Source of the DNA: Planomicrobium sp. CPCC 101110
Lineage (GTDB): Bacteria > Bacillota > Bacilli > Bacillales_A > Planococcaceae
Reading direction: 5' to 3'
NCBI RefSeq assembly: GCF_007859395.1
Contig: NZ_VOHD01000008.1
Span: forward strand, 248,001 to 312,000
Length of the DNA: 64,000 bases
This document shows positions 8,707 through 17,400 of this stretch, in pieces (positions within the stretch are counted from its first letter, which is position 1; each line of letters starts with the position of its first letter). Under the pieces are notes generated by a model. It was not told where the DNA came from, ran no database searches, and was given only the letters and a program-made list of their open reading frames with translations. Position numbers and translations under genes: made by a program.

Positions 8707-8727
8707 TTCTATATCCAGAATCAGGAC

Positions 8728-9507
8728 TCAGTTCCCGATCTTCAACGCATGGTCTTTGTTCTGCAGCACAGCCAGAATGCTGAGTGCTGCAAGAAGGCTC
8801 GTCTTCGGATTGTCCGGCATCGGATTGTTTTCGACTTGCAGCTGCATCCGCCCGAAATCCCCTTCCGCTTCAATGGTGTGGGAATTTCGTTCAACGTCCG
8901 GATCGACGATGATGCGCACTATTGTTTTCTCGGCCCCAATTCCCGCAATCGCAAGCACCAGCGCCACATTGACATTCTTCGGGAATTTTTCGACGGCTTC
9001 ATAAGCGGAGCCTTCGAATACTACTTGCTCTTCGTCCGCTTCCAAACCGAGGGATGCGGGTGATTTCCTTGTCGTGATCTGTACCCGCTTCAACCCGCCG
9101 GCCGCTTTCGCCGATTGCAGGACATCCAATCCGCCGATTGCGCCGGATGGCAGGAAAATGTGTGTGCCAGAAGACTCCGCTAAAGTTTTAAGCTCGTCCA
9201 GAAAAGCGGCATCTTTGAAAACGCCGACGCTGCTGACTACGAGGTCTTTCCTATCAGCGACCACATTTTTCAGATAGATACGCGCCGCTTCCACAGTAGC
9301 CGCCTCCACGACTATATCCAGCGGCTCCTTCAAAAAGCCTTGAAGGTCCGTATAAAAATCAGCTTCGAATTGCTCGCCCAGCCGTTGGCCCGCTTCCTCG
9401 TTGCGCCCGAAAATGGCGGTAATTCTGCCGCTTGCCATACGGTTTTGATTGATCTGTTCCAATAAATAAGACGCAATATTCCCCGTTCCGATGATTCCGA
9501 TGTTCAT
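8728..9507 (-). CDS. nadX: L-aspartate dehydrogenase
   Basis: NAD(P)-dependent enzyme converting L-aspartate to iminoaspartate, the precursor for quinolinate and NAD. 259 residues. The N-terminal fingerprint is MNIGIIGTGNIASYLLEQ, then DIVVEAATVEA, the conserved GVFKDAAFL and IFLPSGAIGGLDVLQSAKAAG, and the C-terminal catalytic-domain stretch PKNVNVALVLAIAGIG and VERNSHTIEAEGDFG, diagnostic of the DUF108/NadX family. ATG at 9507 has a GGAGG-type site. It is monocistronic, and nadA/nadC are not nearby, so a role in NAD synthesis is inferred. A decayed second copy lies at 19134-19334. Confidence 0.9.
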   Translation of the reverse strand: MNIGIIGTGNIASYLLEQINQNRMASGRITAIFGRNEEAGQRLGEQFEADFYTDLQGFLKEPLDIVVEAATVEAARIYLKNVVADRKDLVVSSVGVFKDAAFLDELKTLAESSGTHIFLPSGAIGGLDVLQSAKAAGGLKRVQITTRKSPASLGLEADEEQVVFEGSAYEAVEKFPKNVNVALVLAIAGIGAEKTIVRIIVDPDVERNSHTIEAEGDFGRMQLQVENNPMPDNPKTSLLAALSILAVLQNKDHALKIGN

Positions 9508-9699
9508 GGTTGGCCTCCTTCCGTAATTGAATAACCTTATCTCATTCCATTATATAACATTTCAACTATCTCTATTGCGTTAAATGATAGCTACTAGCCT
9601 GTCCCTTTAAACATAGACACGCCACCTTCGGCACTGTCGATTTCATTAAAGTCGCATTTAATTGATACCTTGAATTGTTGTTTTTACAGATATATAACA

Positions 9700-9725
9700 A
9701 AAAACCAGCTCTGGGGCTGGTTTTG
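9700..9725 (-). terminator. Terminator after the zinc-type alcohol dehydrogenase-like gene
   Basis: Stem AAAACCAGC / GCTGGTTTT with loop TCTGGG, followed by a U-run on the minus strand (AAAAAAC on plus). It lies about 70 bp past the stop at 9793. Confidence 0.8.
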
Positions 9726-9792
9726 GATTATAAGGAATCTGTTTTTAGAATGAACGGAATTCAGCTTTGTGTTCTCATCAGGTTCTTACAGC

Positions 9793-10812
9793 TCAAAATC
9801 CTTCGATTACGATTTTTCCGATTGTTTTTCCGTCCTCCAACATCGCATGCGCTTTTCGTACATTCTCCGCATTGATCGGGGAAAGAATTTCATTCACCGT
9901 CGTTTGTAGTTCGCCTGAATCAATCAGTTCCGAAATCTTATCCAGGATTTCATGCTGCCGGATCATATCATGCGTGCCGAACATGGCACGCGTAAACATA
10001 AGTTCCCAGACGAAAGTGACGCTTTTATTGAATAGAGGGAATAGATTCAGTTTTTCTTCGGTCTCATAGATAGAGCAGATTTTCCCTTGAGGATTGATGG
10101 CTTTCGCCATGTTGTCCCAATGCATTTCCGTCCGGTTAAGGCATAGAATATAATCCACGCCCTCCAATCCGATTTCTTTCAGCTGCGGCAAATAATCCTC
10201 GTAGTGGTTGATGATATGATCGGCCCCGCGGTCTTTAATCCACTGTGTCGATTCCGGACGGGAAGCTGTCCCGATGACCGTCAAGCCAGCCCGTTTTGCC
10301 AGTTGGACGGCAATCGAGCCGACCCCTCCAGCAGCCCCGATGATCAATAGATTTGCATTCTCGTTCCCCGATTCCGGTATGCCCAAGCGGTCAAACAACG
10401 CTTCCCAAGCCGTAACGGCTGTAAGCGGCAAAGCCGCAGCTTCCGCAAAAGATAAGGTTTCAGGCTTGCGCCCTACAATCCGCTCATCTACAACATGGTA
10501 TTCGCTGTTGGCTCCTGGACGCGTAACGCTGCCGGCATAGAAAACGTGATCGCCTTTCTTGAACAGCGTACTGTCCGGTCCGGTCTCTTCAACAATACCC
10601 GCAACATCCCAGCCGAGTATCCTTGGTTCCTGTTCAACACGTTCTTTTGGACTTCTTATTTTTGTATCCACCGGATTCACCGAAATGGCCATAACCCGGA
10701 CAAGAAGGTCATTTCCTTGCGGCACCGGCTTCGGGACTTCAACGTCCACCAAGCTTTCCGTGTCTGTAATCGGAAGATAACGATATAATCCAACTGCTTT
10801 CATGTTTGCCAT
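9793..10812 (-). CDS. Zinc-binding-type alcohol dehydrogenase / quinone oxidoreductase family protein
   Basis: MDR-superfamily reductase of 339 residues, probably acting with NADPH on quinones or activated alkenes. The N-terminal GroES-like part has VRVMAISVNPVDTKIR and ILGWDVAGIVEE. The nucleotide-binding motif is LIIGAAGGVGSIAVQLAKRAG, followed by GADHIINHYED. The structural-zinc cysteines of true alcohol dehydrogenases are absent. ATG at 10812 follows a poor-to-moderate site. The gene is divergent from a TRM11-like gene, and the 150-bp intergenic region contains the imperfect dyad CGTAAGTA / CACTTACA, which may bind a regulator. The substrate is unknown. Confidence 0.85.
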   Translation of the reverse strand: MANMKAVGLYRYLPITDTESLVDVEVPKPVPQGNDLLVRVMAISVNPVDTKIRSPKERVEQEPRILGWDVAGIVEETGPDSTLFKKGDHVFYAGSVTRPGANSEYHVVDERIVGRKPETLSFAEAAALPLTAVTAWEALFDRLGIPESGNENANLLIIGAAGGVGSIAVQLAKRAGLTVIGTASRPESTQWIKDRGADHIINHYEDYLPQLKEIGLEGVDYILCLNRTEMHWDNMAKAINPQGKICSIYETEEKLNLFPLFNKSVTFVWELMFTRAMFGTHDMIRQHEILDKISELIDSGELQTTVNEILSPINAENVRKAHAMLEDGKTIGKIVIEGF

Positions 10813-10999
10813 CTATTTTTCACTCCTTCAGGTTTTGTCAGCTCTCTATTTGGAATATAGTTTGGAAAATCATCTGTGCTCTAGTTAGTCCGTAAGTATA
10901 TGTATGAATACAAATGATTTGTCACTTACAGTAGTTAGTATATAAGTTGAACAAACTGTTTTCCAATTATTGAACCTGTGGATTGTTGTGATACTGCGG

Positions 11000-12109
11000 A
11001 TGGAGAGAAAGTTGCAGGAAAACAATCAACACTCCACGCGATTTCCTGCTGTTATTGATATACTTGTCAAATGCAGCTTAGACGAGGCGTGCAAAGAAGG
11101 ACGGGATGGATTGAAACGATTAACGCCAACAGGTGAATTCATATATACGTACGCATATCACGATGACGAAAAAGAATTATGCCAGATGGAGATGCGCGCA
11201 TTTTTCGGCAGGTACACAGAAGAGAAAATCATAAAAAGCAAACGCGGCATTGATCCCAGCAGAAGCCCGTTCATCAAAGAGCGGCTTGAAGTGCTGTTTG
11301 AAGCAGTGGAACTATCCGGTATTTTGGAGCAGGCGGCCGAGGTCGACATGGATACTGCCACATTCAAAGTGATTTTCCCGAAGATCAACGGGCTCGCTTT
11401 GGGGGATAAAGTGGAGTACGTGGAAAAACGCGCTATTGAACGGCAGATCGGCGCTGTCATCACAGGCCGGGCGGATGTCCATAGCCCGGATGTCACTTTC
11501 GGGCTGATCCCATTCGGCGGCCGCTGGTATTTCGGCAAGTCCCGGCAAAGCGAGTCCGTCTGGTTCAAGCACCAGCAAAAGCCGCGGGAATATTCCACAG
11601 CGCTGAGCACGAAAGTGGCGCGCGCCGTCGCCAATATCGCGGTCCCCCATCCTGCCGGAATCAAAGCCATCGATCCATGCTGCGGCATCGGCACGGTATT
11701 GGTCGAGGCCTTGTCGATGGGGATCGACATTGTCGGGCGGGACATCAATCCGCTTGTCGTAGACGGTTCACGGGAAAACATCGCCTATTTCGGATTGACG
11801 GGACAAGTGGATTTGGGGCCGATAGCCGACATCACCCAGCAATATGATGTGGCCATCATTGACATGCCTTATAACCTTTATACACACGCAACGCCCGAGG
11901 AACAGCAGGACATCCTGAGTCATGCACTGCCTTTCACAGAAAAACTGCTTGTCGTGACTATCGAAACGATCGACCATATGATCGATCAAGCCGGCTTCAC
12001 CATCACCGACCGCTGCATCGCGAAAAAAGGATTGTTCCTGCGGGAAATCCTCGTTTGCGAGAGAACAAGCGAACGGATGGAAGCCGCAGAAGAATTACAG
12101 GAAGCTTGA
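11000..12109 (+). CDS. TRM11-like SAM-dependent RNA/DNA methyltransferase
   Basis: Roughly 370 residues. The C-terminal Rossmann methyltransferase domain has motif I DPCCGIGTVLVEALSMG, and the catalytic motif IV is DMPYNLY, the (D/N)-x-PY type used by N2-guanine and adenine methylases. The N-terminal half contains LYxTYAYHDDEKELCQMEMRAFFGR-like sequence usual in the bacterial TRM11-like family (tRNA guanosine modification in archaea/eukarya; bacterial substrate unclear). The start is uncertain: TTG 10970 opens the frame without a ribosome site, ATG is at 11000, and TTG 11012 has GGAGAG just upstream. A strong terminator follows. Confidence 0.8.
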   Translation: MERKLQENNQHSTRFPAVIDILVKCSLDEACKEGRDGLKRLTPTGEFIYTYAYHDDEKELCQMEMRAFFGRYTEEKIIKSKRGIDPSRSPFIKERLEVLFEAVELSGILEQAAEVDMDTATFKVIFPKINGLALGDKVEYVEKRAIERQIGAVITGRADVHSPDVTFGLIPFGGRWYFGKSRQSESVWFKHQQKPREYSTALSTKVARAVANIAVPHPAGIKAIDPCCGIGTVLVEALSMGIDIVGRDINPLVVDGSRENIAYFGLTGQVDLGPIADITQQYDVAIIDMPYNLYTHATPEEQQDILSHALPFTEKLLVVTIETIDHMIDQAGFTITDRCIAKKGLFLREILVCERTSERMEAAEELQEA

Positions 12110-12118
12110 GAAAGAAAT

Positions 12119-12150
12119 GGAAAGCATCGTTTTAAAGCGATGCTTTTTTC
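12119..12150 (+). terminator. Rho-independent terminator after the TRM11-like gene
   Basis: Stem AAAGCATCG / CGATGCTTT with loop TTTTAAAG and a run of six T after it. Confidence 0.85.
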
Positions 12151-12162
12151 TATCGGAAAGTG

Positions 12163-12194
12163 GGCCATACTCAACTCCGGAGTTGAGTATGGCC
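12163..12194. promoter_or_regulatory. Perfect 32-bp palindrome upstream of the ECF sigma gene
   Basis: Two 16-base arms, GGCCATACTCAACTCC and its exact complement, meet with no spacer at 12178/12179. There is no T-run, so it is not an ordinary terminator. It lies 135 bp upstream of the sigma start and 13 bp after the preceding terminator. It could be an operator for a dimeric regulator or a cruciform-forming site. Confidence 0.5.
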
Positions 12195-12329
12195 AACACA
12201 TATTTTCAAAATCGCTTAAAATTGTTTTTATAAAGGGCAGCATCGTTCTCCAATAAAATTTTATTTCCCATGAACTTTTTCGCTGCTGCTGTGTCTAATG
12301 TAAAACAAGAGAGAAATGAGGTGTTGGCT

Positions 12330-12848
12330 GTGGACGAAATCGAAGCTGCCCGAAAAGCGATCCAAGGCGACGAAGAGGCATTTGTCGCCTTGATGCACAT
12401 ACATAAAGAAGCCTTGCTGCGGACGGCTCTGGCTTTCCAGAAAAATGACCACGATGCGCTCGAGGCCTTGCAGGAAACGACGTACCGGGCCTTCAAGAAA
12501 ATACATACATTGAGAGAACCTGCTTACGCAAAAACGTGGCTGATCCGCATCATGATCAATTACTGCCAGGACCAACTAAAAAGGGACAGGCGGTATGCCA
12601 GAAATGGAGAAGCTGCAGATTCTTCCGTCTCAGACGATTTGGCCCTGCTTGAACTGCAGGATGCCTTGAGCACGCTGTCCCCTGCTGAGCAGCAATTGAT
12701 TTACATGAAGTATTTTCAGGGCGTCAAAATCAAAGACATCGCGGCCATTGAGAAGATTCCGGAAGGCACCGTGAAATCCCGGCTGCACAAAACATTGCGG
12801 CGGCTTCGCAGCCATTTTGAAGGCAAAGGAGAGATCGACCATGTATGA
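12330..12848 (+). CDS. ECF-type RNA polymerase sigma factor
   Basis: About 172 residues, SigV/SigW-like size. Region 2 is AFVALMHIHKEALLRTALAFQ through DALEALQETTYRAFKKIHTLREPAYAKTWLIRIMINYCQDQLKR (the -10-binding core); region 4 is LSPAEQQLIYMKYFQGVKIKDIAAIEKIPEGTVKSRLHKTLRRLR (the -35-binding helix-turn-helix). The frame is open from ATG 12270, but GAGGTG six bases before GTG 12330 makes GTG the likely start. Its stop overlaps the start of the next gene, which has a transmembrane segment and DUF4179 domain, the usual arrangement of sigma and membrane-bound anti-sigma. The inducing signal is probably an envelope stress; the target promoters are unknown. Confidence 0.9.
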   Translation: MDEIEAARKAIQGDEEAFVALMHIHKEALLRTALAFQKNDHDALEALQETTYRAFKKIHTLREPAYAKTWLIRIMINYCQDQLKRDRRYARNGEAADSSVSDDLALLELQDALSTLSPAEQQLIYMKYFQGVKIKDIAAIEKIPEGTVKSRLHKTLRRLRSHFEGKGEIDHV

Positions 12849-14172
12849 GAAAGAGGAACAGAAATTGATCCATTTCAAAGACTGCTTGGAACAGGTCCCT
12901 CTCCCTTTGGATGCAGCGGACGGCGCAATCTTGCAGGGACTCGAGCGGGCAAAACGCGAAAAAGCGCAAGTCCGCGCCAATCGCATACGGACACTTTGGA
13001 GTCTGGCTGCAGCGGCGCTCCTGATCCTTGCGTTAGTGACCACAATACGCGTGTCCCCCGCTTTCGCTAATGCGGTCGCGTCGATTCCCGGAATGGAGAA
13101 ATTTGTCGAGCTGATCCAAAACGACAAAGGCTTGAATGCGGCTTTTGAAAACGACTATTACCAGCCGATCGGTGAATCGCAAACCATCGGGAATGCGACA
13201 TTGACAGTAGACGGCGTCATTCTGGATGAATCGGGGATGAACGTTTTCTATACGATTGAATCGGCTGTGGATATGGAGGATATCACCATCCTTGCACCTG
13301 TTTTGGAGAATCAGCAAAAAGTGCCACCTTCCAGCATTTCATTCAATCATCCGATTTCCCAGGAAGATTCACCGAAAATCTATAGAGATATCCTGGGTTT
13401 TACGTTCGAAGAACCGGTAAGGTTTGAAGATTTGGCATTTACGCTCCATTTGAAGACGAATTTGGATGGCAAGGAATTCGACTTTTCCGTGCCATTCACA
13501 GTGCCCGAAAATGTGAAACCGAGCGTCACTTATGAGATGAAGGAAGAAGTGGAAGTGGAGGGACAGAAGTTCACCATTGAAAACGTGACAGTTCATCCGC
13601 TGCGTGTCGGAGTCAAGATTTCATTTGATCCGGATAACACAAAAAAGATTCTCCAATTTGAGGACATGCGCCTTGAAGACGAGAACGGCGAAGTTTGGAG
13701 CTCTATAGCAAACGGAATTTCAGCCCATGGCGACATCGACGACGGTGAATTGACTTATTTCCTCCAAAGCAATTATTTCGAAAAACCGGAGGAACTGTAT
13801 TTGCGCATCAATAAAATGCAGGCAGTTGATCTGGAAGATGCTTATTTCCTAGTGGATACCGACAAGGAGTTGTTGCTTCACAGCCCGAAAGATGGCAGGC
13901 TGGAACTGACCAAAGCAAGCCGTACGGGATTTGAGGTTGACTTGAAAATGGATCAGGAACAGGAATTCCCTTATGGAATTGACAAGAAAGTCACGGATGC
14001 CAATGGCACACTTTTGGATCTGCGGCATTCGGGAATGTCCAGCCCATATGAAGGCAGGCAAATGATTGAAATCGCCATTAAGGACAACGGCTACGCAAAT
14101 CCGGTGAAAGTTGAACTGTTCGCCTACCCGAACTACATCAATGGTGATGTGAAAGTTGAATTGAAAAAATGA
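12841..14172 (+). CDS. DUF4179-domain membrane protein, probable anti-sigma regulator
   Basis: About 443 residues. The cytosolic N-terminal 55 residues (EQKLIHFKDCLEQVPLPLDAADGAILQGLERAKRE) resemble a sigma-binding segment. One transmembrane helix follows at about 58-78 (LWSLAAAALLILALVTTI), then the DUF4179 motif SPAFANAVASIPGMEKFVELIQNDKGL and a large beta-rich extracytoplasmic region with DUF5643-like sequence (MNVFYTIES). ATG 12841 follows AAAGGAGAG and overlaps the sigma stop by 8 bp, indicating translational coupling. By analogy with RsiV-type pairs it should hold the sigma factor at the membrane until a signal arrives; this is inference. Confidence 0.85.
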   Translation: MYEKEEQKLIHFKDCLEQVPLPLDAADGAILQGLERAKREKAQVRANRIRTLWSLAAAALLILALVTTIRVSPAFANAVASIPGMEKFVELIQNDKGLNAAFENDYYQPIGESQTIGNATLTVDGVILDESGMNVFYTIESAVDMEDITILAPVLENQQKVPPSSISFNHPISQEDSPKIYRDILGFTFEEPVRFEDLAFTLHLKTNLDGKEFDFSVPFTVPENVKPSVTYEMKEEVEVEGQKFTIENVTVHPLRVGVKISFDPDNTKKILQFEDMRLEDENGEVWSSIANGISAHGDIDDGELTYFLQSNYFEKPEELYLRINKMQAVDLEDAYFLVDTDKELLLHSPKDGRLELTKASRTGFEVDLKMDQEQEFPYGIDKKVTDANGTLLDLRHSGMSSPYEGRQMIEIAIKDNGYANPVKVELFAYPNYINGDVKVELKK

Positions 14173-14180
14173 CAGTGCGA

Positions 14181-14218
14181 AAAGGCAGAGACCGGATAAA
14201 GGGTCTCTGCCTTTTTAT
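14181..14218 (+). terminator. Terminator after the sigma/DUF4179 operon
   Basis: Stem AAAGGCAGAGACC / GGTCTCTGCCTTT with a 7-8-base loop and T-run. It stands between convergent genes and may serve both. Confidence 0.85.
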
Positions 14219-14239
14219 AGTTTCATTTCCAGATTAATT

Positions 14240-15481
14240 TTATTTGGGCACGTACGCGTATACTTTCTCTTCACCTGTCATTTCGAACAACAACTCAGAA
14301 GGAACTTCTTGAGACAAAACCTTTTGCTGATTTATTTTTAAGGGAGCGACTTCTTTTAACCCCTCAAGATTTCTGTATTTTAGCGCCTTTACTCCAAAGT
14401 GCAGCTTCACTTTATAGTTTTCTTCAATCTTTTCAACTTTGCTTTCAATTGTCCCGATGATTTTATTGTTTTCGGCAATCACTTCATCCAACGTTTGGGA
14501 CCTCGAATTTTCTTCCTGATAGTTTCTTACTGCAGTCAGGTAAGGCTCATAGCATTCCTCGATGAACTTTATGTTCAACAACACCAGTTCCTGTTTGTTG
14601 TTGAACGTCTCAATCAGCCGCTTATAATCCTTTATTATTGCAGCTTCGCCCCATTTGCGGATCACTTCATGTTCCTTCAACCGATCGATGCTTTCGCCGA
14701 TTCCGTTAAGGTCCTTATTTAGAACCTTCAAATCCTGAAGAGTGGCCGTGTAGAGGTCTTCCACTTTTTGATCTTCCACGCCTCCAAGCATGATGCCATT
14801 GCTTCTGAAGCGTCCGATGACTTCCCTGAAATAACTGAACCTTGCTTCGGCTTTTCCAGCAAAGTCATTGTCCCGGTTTTGCAGTAAAACATCTAATTTC
14901 CCTTCAATCCCTTTCAACGAACTCTGGATTTCAATCAATTGCTGTTGGCCGACAACAGCCGTCAACAGATTGAAACTCGCATGCGCGACCAGTTTCGGAT
15001 CAATCTTTTTCACCAATGTAGCTTGTGCATAAATCCCTTTTACGCCTTCTTTTTTGACTGCAGGGAGATATCCTTTTCCGTCCACTTTTTCGATAAGATT
15101 CATGCTCTTATCCTTCAATCCTTTTACAACTTCAGGACTAAACTCCACCTTGTACGTTTTGCTGTCTTGGATGACCCTTGCCCCCGCTTCAAGAGTCCGC
15201 AGAAGGTCCAGCTTTAAAATTGCAGGAATTTCAATTTTTCTATACCGTTCTTTTACCGCCTCTTCGTTTTGAACTTCCCAAACGCGAGGCACAAATTGTT
15301 CATAAGGATCTTCTTCCATAGGATCTTCAATATCTGGTTCAGATTCTTCGATTTCTGCTTCGCTTTCTTGAATTGGGATTTCTTCATCGTCTGAAGATGC
15401 CGCTTTTCTGCTCCTAAAATAAACAAAAAGAGCAACTAGCAGAATCACCAAAACCGCTGCTGCCAGAAGGATATTTTCCAC
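14240..15481 (-). CDS. Unknown membrane-anchored coiled-coil protein
   Basis: 413 residues with no family I recognise. One N-terminal transmembrane helix (about residues 3-22) is followed by RSRKAA (cytoplasmic side), a very acidic linker (about 29-65), then a long soluble region. The region about 185-330 is rich in heptad-like leucines and charged residues (IEIQSSLKGIEGKLDVLLQN, DLKVLNKDLNGIGESIDRL, VIAENNKIIGTIESKVEKI), suggesting coiled coil. The topology is N-out/C-in, so the bulk should sit in the cytoplasm. It is transcribed alone, with a shared terminator downstream. Confidence 0.75.
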   Translation of the reverse strand: MENILLAAAVLVILLVALFVYFRSRKAASSDDEEIPIQESEAEIEESEPDIEDPMEEDPYEQFVPRVWEVQNEEAVKERYRKIEIPAILKLDLLRTLEAGARVIQDSKTYKVEFSPEVVKGLKDKSMNLIEKVDGKGYLPAVKKEGVKGIYAQATLVKKIDPKLVAHASFNLLTAVVGQQQLIEIQSSLKGIEGKLDVLLQNRDNDFAGKAEARFSYFREVIGRFRSNGIMLGGVEDQKVEDLYTATLQDLKVLNKDLNGIGESIDRLKEHEVIRKWGEAAIIKDYKRLIETFNNKQELVLLNIKFIEECYEPYLTAVRNYQEENSRSQTLDEVIAENNKIIGTIESKVEKIEENYKVKLHFGVKALKYRNLEGLKEVAPLKINQQKVLSQEVPSELLFEMTGEEKVYAYVPK

Positions 15482-15805
15482 ACGCTAGCCCTCATCTCTT
15501 TTGAGTTATTCTGAAATGACCTGAATCACATTGTAAAACATATCTAGCCAATATAATCAAATCTTAATCCATATGGTTACGAGCAAGTATCACTTATACC
15601 TTGATATGATTATAAGCAATAAAAAAGCTGCTTAACAGCATGCCGCTTTTGAATCTCTTTACAAGGACCTCAATGAAGATAATTTGCTCTATGCAAGACA
15701 GTTCATAAACTGAAGATTCCTGTGAATAGTGAGGATTGCTTTGCCGGCGTTTACCTCTATTCCTTACGGGAATAAAGATAAAAACTGCTATGAGAGGGGT
15801 ATTCT

Positions 15806-16003
15806 ATGAGCTAGGACAAATCATCTACACGAGAAACAAACATCGAAAAAATGAACGAAATCCTTGAAGAAAAAAACAAGCAAACTTCAGAAAAACAAAA
15901 TTCCAACTCGCAAGAACAAACCAACCAATCGTTGAAAGACCAGGCGCACATCCCGGATGAAAACAATAAATTAACAACCAAGAACAATAACCGGACTCCT
16001 TGA
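15806..16003 (+). pseudogene. Small hydrophilic protein gene with an early in-frame TAG
   Basis: A 65-codon frame starts at ATG 15806 after GAGAGGGG, but codon 3 is TAG (15812-15814). Without it the product would be a charged, Gln/Asn-rich peptide with no hydrophobic segment (NIEKMNEILEEKNKQ, then SQEQTNQSLKDQ). A CAG-to-TAG change would explain the lesion. Reinitiation at the internal ATG (15851) would give a shorter peptide. The frame ends at TGA 16001, 55 bp before a strong terminator. The 320 bp upstream (15482-15805) show only a weak hairpin near 15620-15655. Confidence 0.45.
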
Positions 16004-16055
16004 TTTCCTGTTTTAACCAGGTGGTAATAATAAGTTCACCAAACTTAAAAATGTA

Positions 16056-16090
16056 AAAAAAGGTTCCGGCAATCAAGCCGGAACCTTTTC
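16056..16090. terminator. Bidirectional terminator between the small broken gene and an aldo/keto reductase
   Basis: Stem AAAAGGTTCCGGC / GCCGGAACCTTTT with loop AATCAA, flanked by A-run and T-run so that it works in both directions. Confidence 0.85.
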
Positions 16091-16112
16091 CACTGTTATA
16101 TCGAAGACAATC

Positions 16113-17099
16113 TTACTTCCCTGGCAAAACCGCTTTTGGAGAAACGAGGCCTGCCTCGACCAGCTCTTCCCAAAAAGCAGCTGGAATCGTGGCCTGCATT
16201 GCCGCAAGATCTTCCTTGATGCGGTCCGGTCTTGTGGAGCCCGTCACCACTGCTTTTACAGCAGGATGGGCGGTCGAGAACTGGAGCGCGGCATCCTTCA
16301 AGTTCACGCCGTGGTTTTTTGCAACATCTGTAAACCGCTCGACCCGCTTTTTGAGGTCAGGCGTGATTTCCTTGTAATCGAAATAGTCTCCGCCAAACAA
16401 CGCACCCGAGTTGAATGCACCGCCAATTACGAGCCCGCCGTCTTGCTTCTGCGCCAGCGGCATCATGCGCTCAAGGGCGCGTTCGTGCTGAAGCAGCGTG
16501 TATTGTGTCGCCGACAAGCTCAAATCCGGATGGGCTTCTTCCAGCTCAAGCGCCACTTCAATTGGCGTCGTCGTATTGACGCCAAGCCCCCAAGCTCGGA
16601 TAACCCCTTCATCCCGGAGCCGGTCCAGCACTTTGAACGCGCCTTTCCGCGCTTCATCGAACTTCGTAATCCATTCGTCTCCCAGAAAGTCCGGCGAAAG
16701 GTCATGCACAAAGACCATATCCAGGCGGTCCGTCTTCAGCCGCTTCAAGCTGTCTTCAATCGACTTGAGCGTGCCATCCTCCGTATAATCCGTCGCAATC
16801 TTATTCTTGCGACCGTATTCAAACAGCCCCTCTTTTTCTTCTTCTTCGTCCAGGATGATCCGGCCGACCTTCGAACTCAGCAAAAATTCGTCGCGGTTAT
16901 AGGAAGACAAAATTTCACCAAGCCGCAGTTCAGCGAGCCCCGCCCCGTAAAACGGCGCCGTATCAAAATACCGGATTCCCTCGTTCCACGCGGACTGGAT
17001 CGTTTCCATCGCTTCCTCTTCCGGCACGTCCCGGAACATATTGCCGAGCGGCGCAGTCCCCAGGCCGAGCTTGTTTTTTACCGTTACATTGTTTTTCAT
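16113..17099 (-). CDS. Aldo/keto reductase (D-threo-aldose 1-dehydrogenase-like)
   Basis: NADP-dependent TIM-barrel oxidoreductase of 328 residues from the preferred start. LGLGTAPLGNMF opens strand 1. The catalytic tetrad is visible as D and Y in YFDTAPFYGAG, K in LLSSKVGRI and H in MVFVHDLSPD. The sequence resembles the aldose 1-dehydrogenase/pyridoxal dehydrogenase subgroup rather than the 2,5-diketogluconate reductases. ATG 17099 follows AGAGGTG; the longer frame from 17141 lacks a ribosome site. It is monocistronic. The substrate is not determinable. Confidence 0.85.
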   Translation of the reverse strand: MKNNVTVKNKLGLGTAPLGNMFRDVPEEEAMETIQSAWNEGIRYFDTAPFYGAGLAELRLGEILSSYNRDEFLLSSKVGRIILDEEEEKEGLFEYGRKNKIATDYTEDGTLKSIEDSLKRLKTDRLDMVFVHDLSPDFLGDEWITKFDEARKGAFKVLDRLRDEGVIRAWGLGVNTTTPIEVALELEEAHPDLSLSATQYTLLQHERALERMMPLAQKQDGGLVIGGAFNSGALFGGDYFDYKEITPDLKKRVERFTDVAKNHGVNLKDAALQFSTAHPAVKAVVTGSTRPDRIKEDLAAMQATIPAAFWEELVEAGLVSPKAVLPGK

Positions 17100-17198
17100 A
17101 ATGGACACCTCTTTTAGAAAGTTGTTTTCAATCCAACACATAACAACTATCTACCCGCTGTGAATTCGGATAAACGATGGAAGGTGAATGGGAGGAAA

Positions 17199-17248
17199 TC
17201 AAAAAGCCTGGCCCCTCGCGGTGAACGTCGAGAGATCAGGCTTTGGTT
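17199..17248 (-). terminator. Hairpin upstream of the aldo/keto reductase gene
   Basis: Outer stem AAAGCCTG / CAGGCTTT with an inner partly paired CTCG..CGAG segment; on the minus strand it ends in CAGGCTTTTTG. It may be a leader attenuator for the reductase or a leftover terminator. No riboswitch core was recognised. Confidence 0.4.
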
Positions 17249-17400
17249 ATAAAAATATATGTAATAGAAGAAGGTTGTCCGGCACTATTCTTTCTACTTC
17301 CATTATACCGCTAATAAAAACTTATTTATAGACTACTCTTTCCCAATTCCCTGCCCTATACTGTTTTATACCAAAGTAATCATACAGGAGGCAGATTCTT

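Noticed and set aside
16266..17117. Rightward 283-codon frame opposite the aldo/keto reductase
   Set aside because: Shadow frame caused by the codon pattern of the real gene; low-complexity Arg/Phe-rich translation.
17199..17248. T-box or other riboswitch before the aldo/keto reductase
   Set aside because: TTCACCGCGAGG faintly recalls a T-box core, but the full motif and specifier loop are absent; treated as a plain hairpin.
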